The notes: generated from the sequence alone by a model not told the origin. Positions 1 to 12,734 are shown, counted from the stretch's first letter. The stretch is DNA of 64,000 nt from Anthopleura xanthogrammica (GCA_964019055.1 OZ025210.1:12660832-12724831); one strand, 5' to 3'. Made by a program: numbers and translations.

Positions 1-134
1 TTTTGTAAAGACTATTCTTCAAGCAAGTGTGAAAGTTAAATTTGCATATTTTTACAATAGCACGAAGACGCTTTTGACTAATTTGCATGCGGAGCATGCG
101 CAGACGTTTTTCACGCGTGTCGACCAAAGGTACA

Positions 135-372
135 TACAGCCATTCTCATTAATGTTGTCAAGATAAATAGACATTTTGCCGGACTATTACAAATGTCGCT
201 TGTCATATTAAATATTCATCATTCCTTCAACTTAATTGGCGCAGAAGCTGTGAATTCCACGTGCACAAACCATATTTAGTGCGAGAAAGGAATATTTAAT
301 AAGACACGTGACATTTGGAATAGTCGGGATGTCTATTTATCTGGACAACGTTGATCGATGGGAATGGCTGTA
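135..372. repeat. Inverted-repeat element, MITE-like
   Basis: Imperfect arms of about 40 bp face each other: 'tacagccattctcatt' at the left and a matching 'gggaatggctgta' end at the right, with 'aaatagaca' and 'tgtctattt' inside them. No coding content. Probably a non-autonomous DNA transposon relic. The superfamily is not recognised. Confidence 0.6.
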
Positions 373-1922
373 CATTCGTTATGAGTTTTGTTAAGTAGTT
401 CAAATAACTCGCAGATGGTAATTTTCCGGTCTAAAACCACTCGAGTACGCATCGTGCTTAAACCTGATAAATCACACTCCTCGGCTCGTTTTTCAAATGC
501 AAATAACCTTTTTTTCTAATGATTCTACATGAAGTAAAAGTCGAATGGGACTTTAAACGCTACATAAAACACACTAGAAGTTGCTAAAATTATCTGAAGT
601 CATTTTAATCGAGAAAAATAGATTAATTAAAAGATCATAATCAATTTTTAATGAAAATTAAAATTCAAACATATTACTTACAACGCACGATGAATTCGAA
701 ATCCCATTGTTATGACTACGATTCATAACATTTTCTCTTGCTTAATTTCCATATATTAGTAAAAAGCAATCGATGTCACTGTTATCAAGGATATGTTTTT
801 ACCTTCGTTACAAGGAAAGAGTCGAATATTCTAGTTTTATGACCCCCTCCCCCCGTTCAATTCCATAACTTCTCATCAAAAAATATTTACATGCCAATTT
901 TGGCAGAAAACCTCTACAATGTACATAGAAACCAATGGCGGTTTCCAAATCTTATTTTCTTGCTCTTATTAATTTTTTGTGTGTTTTCTATTTCCTCCTT
1001 TGTAATTTTTTAAATAAAAAAAAAAAGCCATCTTGGAAAACTGTCCATATCATGATGGCAATCGTAAAAAGAGTCTTGAAATTATGTGAGAATGAATTCA
1101 AAGAACTCCAAAGCTGCGTTCGACAACAAATGATTTTGGATTCTAAGTTATCAGATCATCAAAACTAAATAAAAACCTGAATATAAAAGTATTCTTCCCT
1201 CAAATTTCCTATTCAAAGACATATTTCTTTGAGTTTTCATTCAAAAACTCGACTTAAATAAATTCCGGTTTGATTGACGGAAGAGAATCGCCAAACTCGC
1301 ACAACATAGTCGGGCGCGTAGCATTGAAATTACTGTAAAATCTATGTTTTTAGTGTCTACCTTTGGGTAAGATTTGTGTTACCTTCAAATATTGTCCCTT
1401 TTTTTCTTCATCTTCTTTTTCTAGCTTGTTCTTCTTAGAATTTTTTTAAGTGTTTCCTCTCCTACTCTTGGCCTATATAAAGAAACCTTCTTTCAACTTC
1501 GAGTTATGACTAGTACCCTTCCCTTTCCTGACGTGATAGCACCTGTATTTGTAAACAGGCATTTAGCCCGGCTAGGCCAGTCAGACCAGAACAATAGTTA
1601 TTCAAATTGGTCGCCAAATTTTAATATTGCCTGGGGCTTACAATGTTTTCCCATTTCACATTTGGCGACGGTTTTGTTTAAGTTGTATACTTAGATAACA
1701 TTTGTAATCTTTTTATTCTTATATGCCCAATAAATATGTAAAGAAAGTTCTCATCTCATGTGCAGCCTTTAAATTTGATGTACAAAAGATGTGAGAATTC
1801 TTTTGTGATTTTTTTATTAGACCTTTTTGCTCTTTCACTAGTGCGCGAACAATAGGTGATATCAAAGATTGTAGGAAATTTGAACATCTTTAGAATTCGA
1901 ACAAAAGATGCTTGTATTTCAT
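373..1922. other. Non-coding stretch with no supported gene
   Basis: AT-rich sequence. Short ORFs here (near 935-1168 and 1506-1694) have no recognisable domain, signal peptide or splice context. An AATAAA lies near 1729. I see no exon of the receptor family in this stretch. Confidence 0.5.
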
Positions 1923-2115
1923 TACCTTGTCTAGTGAACCAAGTCATTACCAGGAACTGTCGTCTATTGATGCTGCACAAGACAACCCAAGACCAGTGTA
2001 CGAACCTCTTCGAACAGGAGTCCCGTGTAATGATAATGGGACAAATACGTACCAACCACTTGGTCTAAGAAACCAAAACTCAGATTACCAGACCCTGCAT
2101 GGCAAGGGCAATGCC
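1923..2115 (+). pseudogene. Orphan cytoplasmic-tail exon fragment of the receptor family (type A tail)
   Basis: Nearly identical to the 3' two thirds of the gene A tail exon (11703-11897). It encodes the tyrosine motifs HYQEL, VYEPL, TYQPL and DYQTL in frame, including the YxxL-x8-YxxL pair. The 5' part of the exon is missing, and the frame runs on past the expected stop into repeat sequence. No transmembrane or Ig exons were found upstream in the window, so this is most likely the remnant of a deleted gene or a stray duplicated exon. It could be the last exon of a gene extending left, but the truncated 5' end argues against that. Confidence 0.75.
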
Positions 2116-2142
2116 TCATTTCATATAATTATTTATTATAAG

Positions 2143-2239
2143 TAATAGCATGACTTGAGGGTGATTAGTGATTAAATGTCCCCGAAAGCCGAGGGAGGGG
2201 ACATTTAATCACTAATCACCCGAAATTTCATGCTATTAG
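2143..2239. repeat. Near-perfect long hairpin
   Basis: Arms starting 'taatagcatga' and ending 'tcatgctatta' enclose 'gtgattagtgattaaatg' and its complement around a short G/C-rich loop. It lies just downstream of the orphan tail fragment. Typical of a small foldback MITE. Confidence 0.8.
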
Positions 2240-4079
2240 TTTGTAATAATATGATTACCGAGGAATAAAACTGCTCTTAAGAAATATGTTAGCTTTCGTA
2301 CGATGCATAAATTACAAAGTATTACAAAGCTGTTGATATGCGGCATACTTAAGGGAATTTGCCTTTGTTAAATGCGACAATGGTGAATTGAACCAGCATT
2401 CATTCATTCGTGGTGCTTTATTCTAATTCACTTTGGTTGGCCTAGAGCGGTATTAATGAAGTGTTTTCAAACCGTCTTGATTACGTCACAAATAGTAAGA
2501 AAAGTTCTCGGCTAGTCAACGTATAAGCAAAGATTATTCAATGGGTCCCACAAGTGCTGGGGTGTTCAATAGTGTGTAGTCCAGAGTCATTGCGCAAAAT
2601 TTTCGATTGGGTCAATGCGACCCAGCCATGGTCCCGGTGATTGTCATATGAGGGACCATGCCTTATGAATAGTGATGAGGGATATTTAGTCTAAATATCC
2701 CTCATGAATAGTGATGAGGGATATTTAGACTAATATTTAGACTCATCGCTATACATCCAGGGGGATGTTACACCTTAAACATCCCTCTTGAAACAATGGA
2801 TCCCGAGGTTATCATGATATTACAGGAAATAAATTGCAGGCCAATAAAGTATTGACAGGGTGATCTTTAATAATAATGCATAGTGGAAAAAAGAACTGAC
2901 CGCTACGTTTAACTTTTTTTAAGTCTACAGAAACATTTTTCATTTTCAATATTGTAGGACTGTAGCACTTTCCAACCCTTTCAAAGGACAGGGATTATCT
3001 GCTACATCCTTCCTTCGAAACCTTATTCTCAACATCAGGTTGTATTTATGCCTGGGGTAGCATCATTAATGTTACTTTAGCATCTAGAGTTAAGAAACAG
3101 CTTTTAATATAAACGGAAATTAATGAAAGGTTCGAAGGGGAAAAACAGTTTTGTTGGCAGTAATTAAATAATTCATTTGTCAGTGTGTCATGTTTCAGTA
3201 TTAAACTTGATTCATTAATACAGTAAGGCCACTCGAACCGTGAACACTTTGAGGTTTTTTCATATTTTTTTTCTCCTTTATCCCTTGTGTGAATCGATTG
3301 GAAATATGATTTATTTTGAACATTAAGATTATTTGAGTTCAGTACTTCATTTTCAGAAGGTTTGAAGCAGTAGAAAGTTCATAAAATAAAAAATACAAAA
3401 ATATCAAGTGTTCATGGTTCGAGTGTCGTCACTGTAACTGTACTTTGTAATTGTTGTTTTCGATCTTCCCTAACAGCCTACTATCGTTATAAAGTGACGT
3501 TCGGTGAGAGACACAGTGTAAGCGACACTGGTGGTATTGTTTTTTGAAACAGAACGGGATAATTGTAAATAAAAAAGAGGTTTTCACGTACTGTACTCGA
3601 AACTCGAATGATCTTTTTGAAAATTCCATATGATTAATAAAATTAATGTAAGCTAGGCTGATGAAACGAAAGTATATAATGAATTTAAACACGACCTACG
3701 AACGTCTACTTAATTTTGATGATTATAATTTTGAGACCCTGAATGGCTATCATTTTTAGATAATCTCTTGTCATATTTTGAAATGATAAATAATACTGAA
3801 ATTAATAAGCAAGATCTACAAAAAAGTCTTTATTTGTTATTGTTCACAAGACAAATTCGTACCCAGAAGAAATATGCAGTTGCGTTACCGGTATTTTATA
3901 GACAGCGCATACCCGAGGTCAACCTTCGATGAACCACAAACAATTATTCATTTACATCACTCCAGCTAGGTTTCAACATGGTCTGCTAGTGTGTAGACCA
4001 TCTTGTCGATCTTTACATGAAAAATAATGTCAGTAAGTCCCAGATCTCTATCTATATACCACTGGCAACTCATTCATAA
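2240..4079. other. Upstream region of gene A, no gene seen
   Basis: Contains short palindromes around 2660-2745 built on 'gagggatatttag', and otherwise AT-rich unique-looking sequence. The last few hundred bases should include the promoter and 5' UTR of gene A, but this upstream region does not resemble the block conserved upstream of genes B to F. No core promoter element can be assigned with confidence. Confidence 0.4.
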
Positions 4080-7000
4080 ATGACGTTCATCAAAAATCGA
4101 AACATTTCTCTCGTTACAGTTGTTATAATCTGGATTTTGTTTTTACTTCCTCGTGTAGGTAAGTAGATTATTTGTCTTCTGCCCAAAGGCTATTGTACAA
4201 ATTGGCGATTGATTGGGGGTTGTTTGATTAACTAAAATATAACACGATTAGGATAGCATGGTTTATGATAGGAATTATACGCTGTGGCTATATGCCCGTC
4301 ACGATCTCAAATAGACTAAACGCCCGGCAGTCCAAACTTTCGCCAATAACATTTGGCTTTTCGAGTTTTCTCGGTATAGTATACAATCGTGGCACTTGAA
4401 ATTTTTTTCCTAAAAACTGCCGGTCACGATCTCAAAAAGACTAAATGCCCGGCAGTCCAAACTTTAAAAACGATATCTAAAGGCAAACGGCCCCTAAACC
4501 GATCCATGTAGCTCACGAGAAGCGCTTTGACATTTCTAAACAAAGATAGACTAGTTTGATTCGCTTCGATAACGATAACGTTTTCGATAACGTGACCGGC
4601 TGCCGGGCATACTGAGCCACAGCGTATTAAACAAAAAGCACTGGCAGATCAATTGTTCAAACGCCTTTGATACTATAATCGTTATCTTGGATGACCAATG
4701 CCGGCATTAAAATGATCAATCAAAATGAGCATCAATAAACTGCTCGTAAATTATAATATATCCAGAGTGTGGAACATATCTGAGAAGCACAATGCACATG
4801 AACAGCAATGTGTTCTTCGAAAAACATTTCCCTTGACGATATATATGATAGCGATTTTTGGTATAATTGCAAGAACGTTGTGGAATGGAATAAGTAAAAT
4901 ACCGTTAAAATACCAAATAGGAATTAATTGCCTTGATTACTCTCAGGAGTCTGGAAGGGGGTTCCGGATCCCGAATCACGCAATATTTTTTTCCCTAAAT
5001 CCCGCATCCCGCGACATTTTACCATCCTTTCCCGAATCCCGCATTTAACTTTTTTTCAAACTTAAAGTATAAATTGACTTAATAAGACGAATGGGTCCGA
5101 TTTGAAAAGTACCGGCGTGGACTCGATTTCTGTACCCTCTTTGCTTTTCACGTTTTTCCCGACTATCAGGAATCAAAATCCCGCATCCCGGACATTGAAT
5201 TCGGCAATTCCCGAGTCACGGCCGATGCCAATATCCCGTATCACGTAAGATTTTTTCCTAGTTTCCCGGATCACGCGCTATATTTTAACCAGACCCTGTG
5301 CTCTGGGGAGCTCTTAATAATGTACGGCTAAGTATCGTAAGAAGAACATAACCTGCAAGAATGAAGTTTACATTGCTAATTTTAAATTTGTAATTGCTTT
5401 TCTATCATTTGCTATTTCTTTTAGACAACCTTCTTGCATACTGTGTATATTGTAGCTAATATACATTTTGAATTTTGGTCTTCAAGAGTAAACCATGTAA
5501 AAATAAATGTCATTCATTTATGTGATTCAGAAGCCGCAGTTAATTTCACTCATCATCCTCCCAGTGTGCTGTACATACAAACAGGACAAACTGCCAGGTT
5601 CGTGTGGGACTATACAGTTGATAACAAGAACACGGAGTTTAGTTTAGATTCACCACGATGGGACTTTTACAATTCCAGCAACACTAAGTCAACTATTGCT
5701 ACGGAATCTAATTCTGGAAGTGGATGGCAATGGACTATCAGTAATGAATGTCCTACAAGGTTATTAAACCCTACTGTTCGAGTCAGGAAAGAGTCCACTG
5801 CCACTCTAGTCATCTCTAGTGTCACCACTGCCGATAATGGGGAATATGAATGTACTTTGGTATTGTTAAGAGAGTCACCAAAACGAAGTAGAACACAACT
5901 CATCGTTACAGGTATTAATTATTCAGTAATGTAATTAAGAAAGTGACAACTATACTTTTATATTGACCAAAATCCACACATAGGATACCATAGGGGAATT
6001 ATATAGGAAAACAAAGGCGCGCGCGCAAAAAAAAATGTTCTAATGCATTTCTTACTGATTTTTTTGCTCGTTCGTATTATACAGGATATTATCTTGACCT
6101 GGAATAAAAACAATTAATTAAACGCGATTTTTTCCCGATTTTATTTTCACCTTTTACTTTTATCTAAATTGGGCTCCCTGTGTAAAAAGTTTTTTCTACC
6201 AAATAGTTAAATTTTAATATTGCAGTTCCTCCTCAGTTCAATCCACAACCACCATTAACAAAGAACATAGCAGAAGGACGAGAACTGAGTGTACCTTGTA
6301 CTGCTATTGGTCCACCAACACCTAACATCACGTGGGTACAGATAGAAGGTCATGTGACCAAGAGTACTGGAACAGGAAGTGCTACACTGAGGATACCAAA
6401 CATTACAAGAGATCAGAATAGGACGTACGAGTGTCAGGCCAGGAACAACCCAAATGAGAGACCAGTCACTGCACAGACTGTGGTTACAGTATACTGTAAG
6501 TAGAGTATTGCTTTAGCTGCATGCTTTATGATACTAACAATATCTAAATTTCCTCGTATTTATTCTCCCGTCAAATTTGAGTTTCAAAAAAATAAATTCC
6601 TCTGCTTGTTCTTTCTTCTCTTGCCTTTATTTTCCATTTGTTTTGATAGCTGAATGTGATTGATCATATCACTAGATTTGTTTACCAAAAATATTTAACT
6701 TTACATACTAGCGGCTCGCCTCTGCTTTGTTGAGAACATTCATTAGCATATGAGAGCTTGGCAGGTTAAATGTATTTACGGTATAGTAGACGTTTCTAAA
6801 CATAATACATAAATAATCAAGTTCACTAGACATCTCAATTGTATTTCCTAGATCCTCCCCAAAGCACTGTTACTACTCCAAGTATCACAGTTGTACAAGG
6901 TAACGTGATTTCACTCAACTGTACAGCAGATGGTTATCCACCACCATCCATATCATGGACCAAGGCTGATGGGGTCATCAAAGCTGGTCATACAGTAGCT

Positions 7001-7631
7001 GGGAGAACACTACGAATATCTGATGCTATCAAAACAGATGCTGGCAAGTACATATGTACAGCAAAGAACACCTATGACAGCAGGGAACATGTTGATAAAG
7101 CAACTGCAACTGTGGTAGTGAAATGTAAGTAACTAATAGGACAATAACATGACTTTTGTCGTGCATATTGTTTATTTGTGGCCCGAGTAGCATCAATTTT
7201 GCGCCCGAGCGCAGCGAGGGTGCAAACGATGCTACAAGGGCCACAAACAAACAATATGTACGACAAAAGTCATGTCATTATCATTATCATTAATATACAA
7301 GACCAAATTATACAAAATCTTCAATATGAAAAGTTAGAATTTTAATGAAAAATTTTCAATCGAAAATAAAGTTGTTATACATACAACACAAGAAAACATC
7401 TAACGCCTGCGCTTTGAATTGGTTTCCTTAAGATCTGATTGGCTGACTGCAGTCGTAAGACATTCTCTCAACCAATCAGATCGAAGCAGGGCGGTAAATG
7501 CATTTGCAGTCCGCGCGCTTGGCGTTTGGCCCGCTAGACTGAACGTTTTAGTGAGGGCAATTTAATATTTGGCCTTGTATATTGATGATAATGTGAGTTG
7601 TCCTTAAACTCTACACCCCCCACTGCAACTA

Positions 7632-7662
<31 letters not shown>

Positions 7663-7669
7663 CACACAC

Positions 7670-7705
<36 letters not shown>

Positions 7706-10261
7706 CAACTGATTTTTTTCGTAAAAAAAAGGAATTGCATTCATTTGTTAATGTTTACTTTTTAACATTTTGTTTCATCAGACCAGCCATCAATCATGCT
7801 TGACAAGTTAAAAGATCAGATCCTCAATCAGACTGATTTCCTGAGTATAAAATGTGATGCAGATGGTTACCCACCACCAACCATCAAATGGAAGACACCA
7901 ACAGGATCTGTCCACACTGGGAATGTCTACAACATCCCGTTAGTCAGCAGATCACATGCAGGGACATACACGTGTACAGCTAGTAACGGGATAGGAAGAG
8001 AAGCAATGGCCAGTATACAAGTTACTGTGCAGTGTAAGTGATGAACATTTCGGTTTCTTTCGAAAATAATCAAAAAATATAGTTCACATAACTGTTTTCG
8101 TTAATTACTTGTTAGATCCACCTGATATCGACACATCGAAGTCTAATCTCACTTCAAAGTCATGGAAAGGCAACAGTATTCGTCTCAGATGTTTTGCAAC
8201 TGGTTTACCTGCACCACGGATATCATGGTACAAACCAACAAATCAGCAGATCACTACAGGTGTCAACATTGTACCCGGAGGTAGTGAGGTAACAGTACTG
8301 ACAACTGCTGACCAAGGGGACTATGGACAATACAAGTGTCGAGCAACAAACATCCTGGGAAGTGATGAACACGTCATCAATGTCACTCAACTGTGTAAGT
8401 AAGCTTGATCATCAAAACTACTAACAAATTAATTAAATTTGTTAGAGAATTGGAAATTCTTGAAGCCATCATGCAATTTTTTGGAAGTAGTAAACAATCT
8501 TATCGTCTATGTTCTACTTAACCAGTTCCCCCAGGTCCTGTTACTATAACGATAACCGAGCTTGAAGCATCATCCTTTACTGTGAGATGGACCAAACCTG
8601 CTGATGATGGTGGACTCGCTGTCACTGGTTACTTACTGGAAGTCAGTACCAAGCCACCAGTGATCACAATGAATACCCATGTTGTTATAACAGGACTGAA
8701 AGCAAACACGCAGTACATGGTCAAAGTGTATGCTCGGAATGCTGCTGGTATGGGTAACAAATCGGTGGAGGTTATCACTACCAGGAAACAAGGTGACTTT
8801 CTAAATGATAAAGTTTATCAGTTTTTAAACCTTAAAAGAGTCATAGTCTGTAAGGATCAAGCAAATTTAGAAACATCCGGCCAGTCAACCTCACGGATTT
8901 TGCTCAAATTTGGTATATAAGCTTGTTTTGGGGTCCTAAATACAAAATCGATAATATTTTGTCAAAAAACAATTTACGGAAAAAGTTGGGGGGGAGGGTC
9001 AGTTTTAGGGGCCGTAGATGACTAGTTACAATGCTGTTCGAGCACTGTTTTGGTAGCGCTCCAAAAAATATAAGCATTTATATTTTGTAAGATATGTTGG
9101 TATCAAAATGAACCTCTACTCACATACTTTGCTCGCAATTAGTAAAACCTGACAATCGCAAAGATTACTAAATACCAAAGTTCTTTTCGCTATCATGGGG
9201 CAAAAATGTGGAATACGTTACCCAGTAAACTAAGAAAGGAAACATCCCTGCTAAAATTTAAGAAAGGTCTTGAAATGCATTTATGTGGTTCGTAATAAGT
9301 AGTAAGACGTCATTGTAAGATTTCAAGGTGATTAGAGTGAATATATAGGGTAAAGGTTTCCCTTATATGCAATTGGGGCGCTGTATAAATCCTGAATCCT
9401 TCATTAAGGCCCAGCCTCCCATTTTTACGACCGGACCAAGCACTGTTATAACTGCTTGTTTATTTTGATTGTACCTTTTTCTTAGGCAAGCCATCTGTTC
9501 CACAACTGACACTAACCCTGAATGAAACATCTTTACTATCAATTAAAATGACATGGACAAAACCTGATGATAACGGTGGAGAAATTACGAAATACTCCAT
9601 TTACATGAAGGAGGACATTCTCACCAATTGGATAAAAATAAATGACCTTATAGACGTATCAATACTGGAATATACAGTAACAAAGAAAATTAAGCATGGA
9701 AAAACCTACAAGTTTATGGTGACTGCCTGGAACAAATATGGAGAAAGTGCGAAAGGAGATGTCATTGCTAAGACGATCACAATTCCTCTGCCAGAGAAAA
9801 ACAGTACGTAGCGTCTTGAGGTTAACCGTATTTTGTCATGCAATAATTTTATGCAGCATTTTATAAATACCACAATTAGCCAAGAAGTTTTTTAAAACGC
9901 CATATTTCGTTATGCATGACGTCATATGAAAAGAATACTTTGTTTAGCGCTAAGAATCATGGTCGTGGGAGTGGGACAAACATGCAACAACACAAAGAAA
10001 AATGCGAAATATCGTATATATTAATACTAAAAAAAGCAAACATAATGCCTTCAAATACCGTATTGCAGGATAAACACCGCTTTATAAAGACACATCAGAG
10101 CTATCAATAAAGTATAAAATTAGAATAAATACTTCTGATTCTAGCTTCACCATTGTGTTTCGATTTAAAAAAAACTATGGCATCATAGTGAAATAGTGCA
10201 ACTAACGTTTATGGAATTTCTTTTGTTTGATTCATTATTGTTATTATTATTGTTATTATTA

Positions 10262-10308
<47 letters not shown>

Positions 10309-10844
10309 TAGAAACTGTAGGTAACGCAACGATAACTGGGTCTACAAACAAAAAGGAATCCAAACGTAAGCGAACTTTTGATTTATTTAAGTATTTTTCG
10401 ATTTTTATTTTTTGATTCACTGAAAAACGAATTCCATTTTATCTTGTTATAGTACTTATTCTTCATCCGTTCGGTGTTTTATTTGTTTCTTTTTTTCTTT
10501 AGTTTTGGCTGCTGTTATAGCTCTTACTGCCATACTCGTCGTATCACTAGCTTTTAATGTGCTGTTTATTTTCTACATATGGAAAAAGAGCAAACTACAA
10601 AGTATGTATAAATGGTTGCTTTCACAACTATGTTTTCATGCAGAAATCCTTTGCTGGCCATATCTCTGTCAAGGCAAGGGTAACCCACAAATCGAACCCG
10701 GTGGAAAAAAACCACATTTATTCACATCTTACACTTTACAAAAATATCTGCCGTGTCATTGCAGGAATTTAACATGACTGACTTCCGAGAGGTGCAATAC
10801 GTTTCAGACCCCACCCTTATTTCTTATCACATCTTGCATATTAT

Positions 10845-10876
<32 letters not shown>

Positions 10877-11910
10877 TCCCATTCAGAAAATGAAGTGAAA
10901 AGGAATGAAAGGTATTGGTCAGTATTATATCTTTTGTTGGCGTCCATTTTCCAATAGAAAGTTCTCATGTATACATCTTTATAAACGTCATGATCGCTAT
11001 AATTGACTAAAATGACCAGTTACCACGGTTACCGAGTAATTAGTGAAGAACCTAAAGGAATAAGAAAAACAAAAGAGAAACAATAAATCAAAAAAAAAAC
11101 AAAAAAAAAAACTACAGGAAATGATTGAAAAAAAAGCGTAATGAACTTGATTTTCGACGAATTCGCAATAAAATATATATATTTTTCGAATTGCCTAAAA
11201 TTCATAGATATATTACTTATAGTCATAGATATATTACTTATAGTCTTAGATATATTACTTATAGTCATAGATATATTACTTATAGTCATAGATATATTAC
11301 TTATAGTCATAGATATATTACTTATGCATTCAATACTTGTTTATACCTTGTTTACATCTAGATCTTTCAGGTTTTTTTTTGTTTGACTGCTTTTTTTTTT
11401 TTTTTTTTCTCAAAGGAAAACTGGTCAGCAAACCGACAAACGTGGCCACGTTAGTGACGTACGTACATGTATATATATTTAGTAAATACTAGAAAATAAG
11501 CTCCTGCTTCTTTACTTTGATTCGATCATTATTGCTCACTCAATATTCGATCCTCATTTGTAATTTTATATATATATTTTTATTGACATTGTTAGAATTC
11601 ACTTGGAATGATGAAGTCACCAACACCGCCGGTTTACGATACAGTCGAATTGCAAGAATCATCTCGTCACCAAAACCCTGCTAAGTCCATTGTTTACGAG
11701 ATACCTTGTACGTCTAGTGAACCAAGTCATTACCAGGAACTGTCGTCTATTGACGCTGCACAAGACAAAACAAGACCAGTGTACGAACCTCTTCGAACAG
11801 GAGTCCCGCGTAATGATAATGAGACAAATACGTACCAACCACTTGGTCTAAGAAACCAAAGCTCAGATTACCAGACCCTGCACGCCAAGGGCAATGACTC
11901 TGTCGTATGA
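4080..11910 (+). CDS. Receptor gene A: signal peptide, 5 Ig, 2 FN3, TM, ITAM-spaced tail
   Basis: Exons: 4080-4158, 5531-5911, 6226-6495, 6852-7124, 7782-8033, 8116-8394, 8535-8792, 9486-9803, 10312-10365, 10503-10601, 10887-10911, 11416-11449 and 11596-11910. The frame is open throughout, giving 878 aa. Residues 1-26 are a signal peptide (MTFIKNRN then a hydrophobic run). 27-153 are a V-like Ig, and 154-243, 244-334, 335-418 and 419-511 are Ig domains with W and YxC cores. 512-597 and 598-703 are FN3. 722-754 contain the TM segment followed by KKSK. The tail is 775-878. Ectodomain introns are all phase 1. Tail tyrosines sit in VYDTV, VYEIP, HYQEL, VYEPL, TYQPL and DYQTL, the last two spaced as YxxL-x8-YxxL. 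Ig2 has DQNRTYEC where the other copies have a glycine. This is the divergent array member, with its own linker, TM and tail. The 34-nt exon 12 and the 5' exon are the least certain. Confidence 0.85.
4277..4627. mobile_element. Inverted-repeat element in intron 1 of gene A
   Basis: Ends 'tacgctgtggctatatgcccg' less one base at the left and 'cgggcatactgagccacagcg' less one base at the right are inverted copies. Inside, a direct repeat of about 40 bp starting 'gtcacgatctcaaa' occurs near 4298 and 4424. Non-coding, probably a MITE. Confidence 0.65.
4950..5290. repeat. Degenerate 'cccgcatcccg' repeat tract in intron 1 of gene A
   Basis: The motif 'tcccg(c/a)atcccg' and variants such as 'cccggatcacg' recur about ten times at irregular spacing. 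No coding capacity. Origin not recognised. Confidence 0.6.
7138..7590. mobile_element. Nested palindromic insertion in gene A intron between Ig3 and Ig4
   Basis: A hairpin at 7147-7275 (arms 'acatgacttttgtcgt' and its complement) abuts a second inverted pair whose arms contain 'atatacaag(a/g)ccaaat' near 7291 and 7565. Gene E has the same intron start and the same following sequence ('gagttgtccttaaactc') with nothing in between at about 55184, so the block is an insertion missing from E. Confidence 0.7.
7632..7701. repeat. (AC)n microsatellite in gene A
   Basis: Interrupted CA/AC dinucleotide run. A CA tract lies at the equivalent intron position in gene E (55225-55321) and is absent from B, C and D. 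Confidence 0.9.
9170..9300 (+). mobile_element. LINE ORF2 3'-end remnant in gene A intron
   Basis: One frame from about 9188 reads SFRYHGAKMWNTLPSKLRK and ends in ...HLCGS then a stop. This resembles the C-terminal end of CR1/L2/Jockey-type ORF2 proteins (GaxxWNxLPxxlR). It is followed by T/G-rich sequence ending 'gcgctgtataaatcc', which looks like a LINE 3' tail. The 5' part is missing. It sits in the intron between the two FN3 exons, in the same orientation as the gene. Confidence 0.65.
10238..10310. repeat. (TTA)n/(TTG)n microsatellite forming a splice acceptor region
   Basis: TTA/TTG repeats run directly into the 'tattatttag' acceptor of the gene A linker exon at 10312, so the repeat takes the place of the polypyrimidine tract. 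Confidence 0.85.
10848..10880. repeat. (TTTC)n tract before gene A juxtamembrane exon
   Basis: About eight TTTC units form the pyrimidine tract of the acceptor for exon 10887-10911. Confidence 0.85.
11202..11325. repeat. 21-bp minisatellite, six units, in gene A intron
   Basis: Six tandem copies of a 21-bp unit beginning 'tcatagatatattactta', with one 'tctt' variant and the last unit diverging at its end. It lies in the intron before the 34-nt juxtamembrane exon. Confidence 0.9.
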
Positions 11911-12002
11911 ATAGAGAGCAAAATGAACAACACAGCTTTCTTAACTCAAAGGGCTGCTACATGATTACATATTATTAGTTATTATTAGATTCTCAAAACA
12001 TC

Positions 12003-12008
12003 AATAAA
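12003..12008 (+). promoter_or_regulatory. Polyadenylation signal AATAAA of gene A
   Basis: AATAAA lies about 95 bp after the gene A stop codon, in a 3' UTR shared with the sequence downstream of genes C and E. Confidence 0.6.
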
Positions 12009-12199
12009 ATAACAGCAAGGGCGTAGCCAGGCTTTTGGCTTAGGGGGCACCCAAAATCCGAGAATCACCCAGAATCTGAGAGGTGAGCTCGAGGGATTTC
12101 CTTGTGAACTCAAATCAGACCTTCCTTACTATATATCTAATTTTTGTATTCTAAAAGAGCATTAAGACCTTTGAGACAATTTTAGACCCTAAAACAACA

Positions 12200-12605
12200 T
12201 ATAGTAAACAGATTTCGTTTGGCTGCGATAAAGCACTGAAATGGAACGGAATCGAAGACATCCTTTTGACCTATCTCACAGGTATCCCAAGCTGGGTTTC
12301 TGTGGTATCCTATCGAACTTATAAGGCAATGTATGGCGATACTCGCTCAATATTGCTGCAAATGACCTAAAACTTCACAGAGACTCAAAGGAAAACACGA
12401 AACACAAGTAGGAACATTTATTTGTGTGATTTACTGATTTTTTTCTAAAAATCGACAACAACAACACAGTCGTGTATACCAACGAGACAGTACAGTGTCA
12501 TGCCGTTGGTTCACCGACTCCATACGTGGCCTGGGTACGCTCAGGAGCAGTGCTAGTAGACAAGAAATCTACTGCAGAGATCACCATCACTGAGAATGAG
12601 TAGAT
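12200..12605 (+). pseudogene. Decayed duplicate of the gene L Ig exon region
   Basis: 12456-12599 is nearly identical to the Ig exon of gene L (18860-19004), with the same NETVQCHAVG-like core and VRSGAVLVDKKS, but it stops at ENE followed by TAG. About 60 bp of upstream intron (near 12208-12275) also matches 18638-18710. The end of the domain, with its second cysteine, is missing. No working splice donor is seen. Confidence 0.75.
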
Positions 12606-12734
12606 GTCTTAAAATGAAATGTACTTTTGAATTTTCCAGTTTGTTCACAATTGGCATCACTGGACAATTATTCACATGTCTCTATCCTTGTAAAGTCACC
12701 TCATGTCTCGCTTCGATGCAAAAGCCCGTATACC

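Noticed and set aside
1506..1694. A 62-aa ORF
   Set aside because: No domain, signal or splice context, and a length expected by chance.
11202..11325. A CRISPR-like repeat array
   Set aside because: The six 21-bp units are directly adjacent with no spacers, in an intron of a eukaryotic gene. It is a minisatellite.
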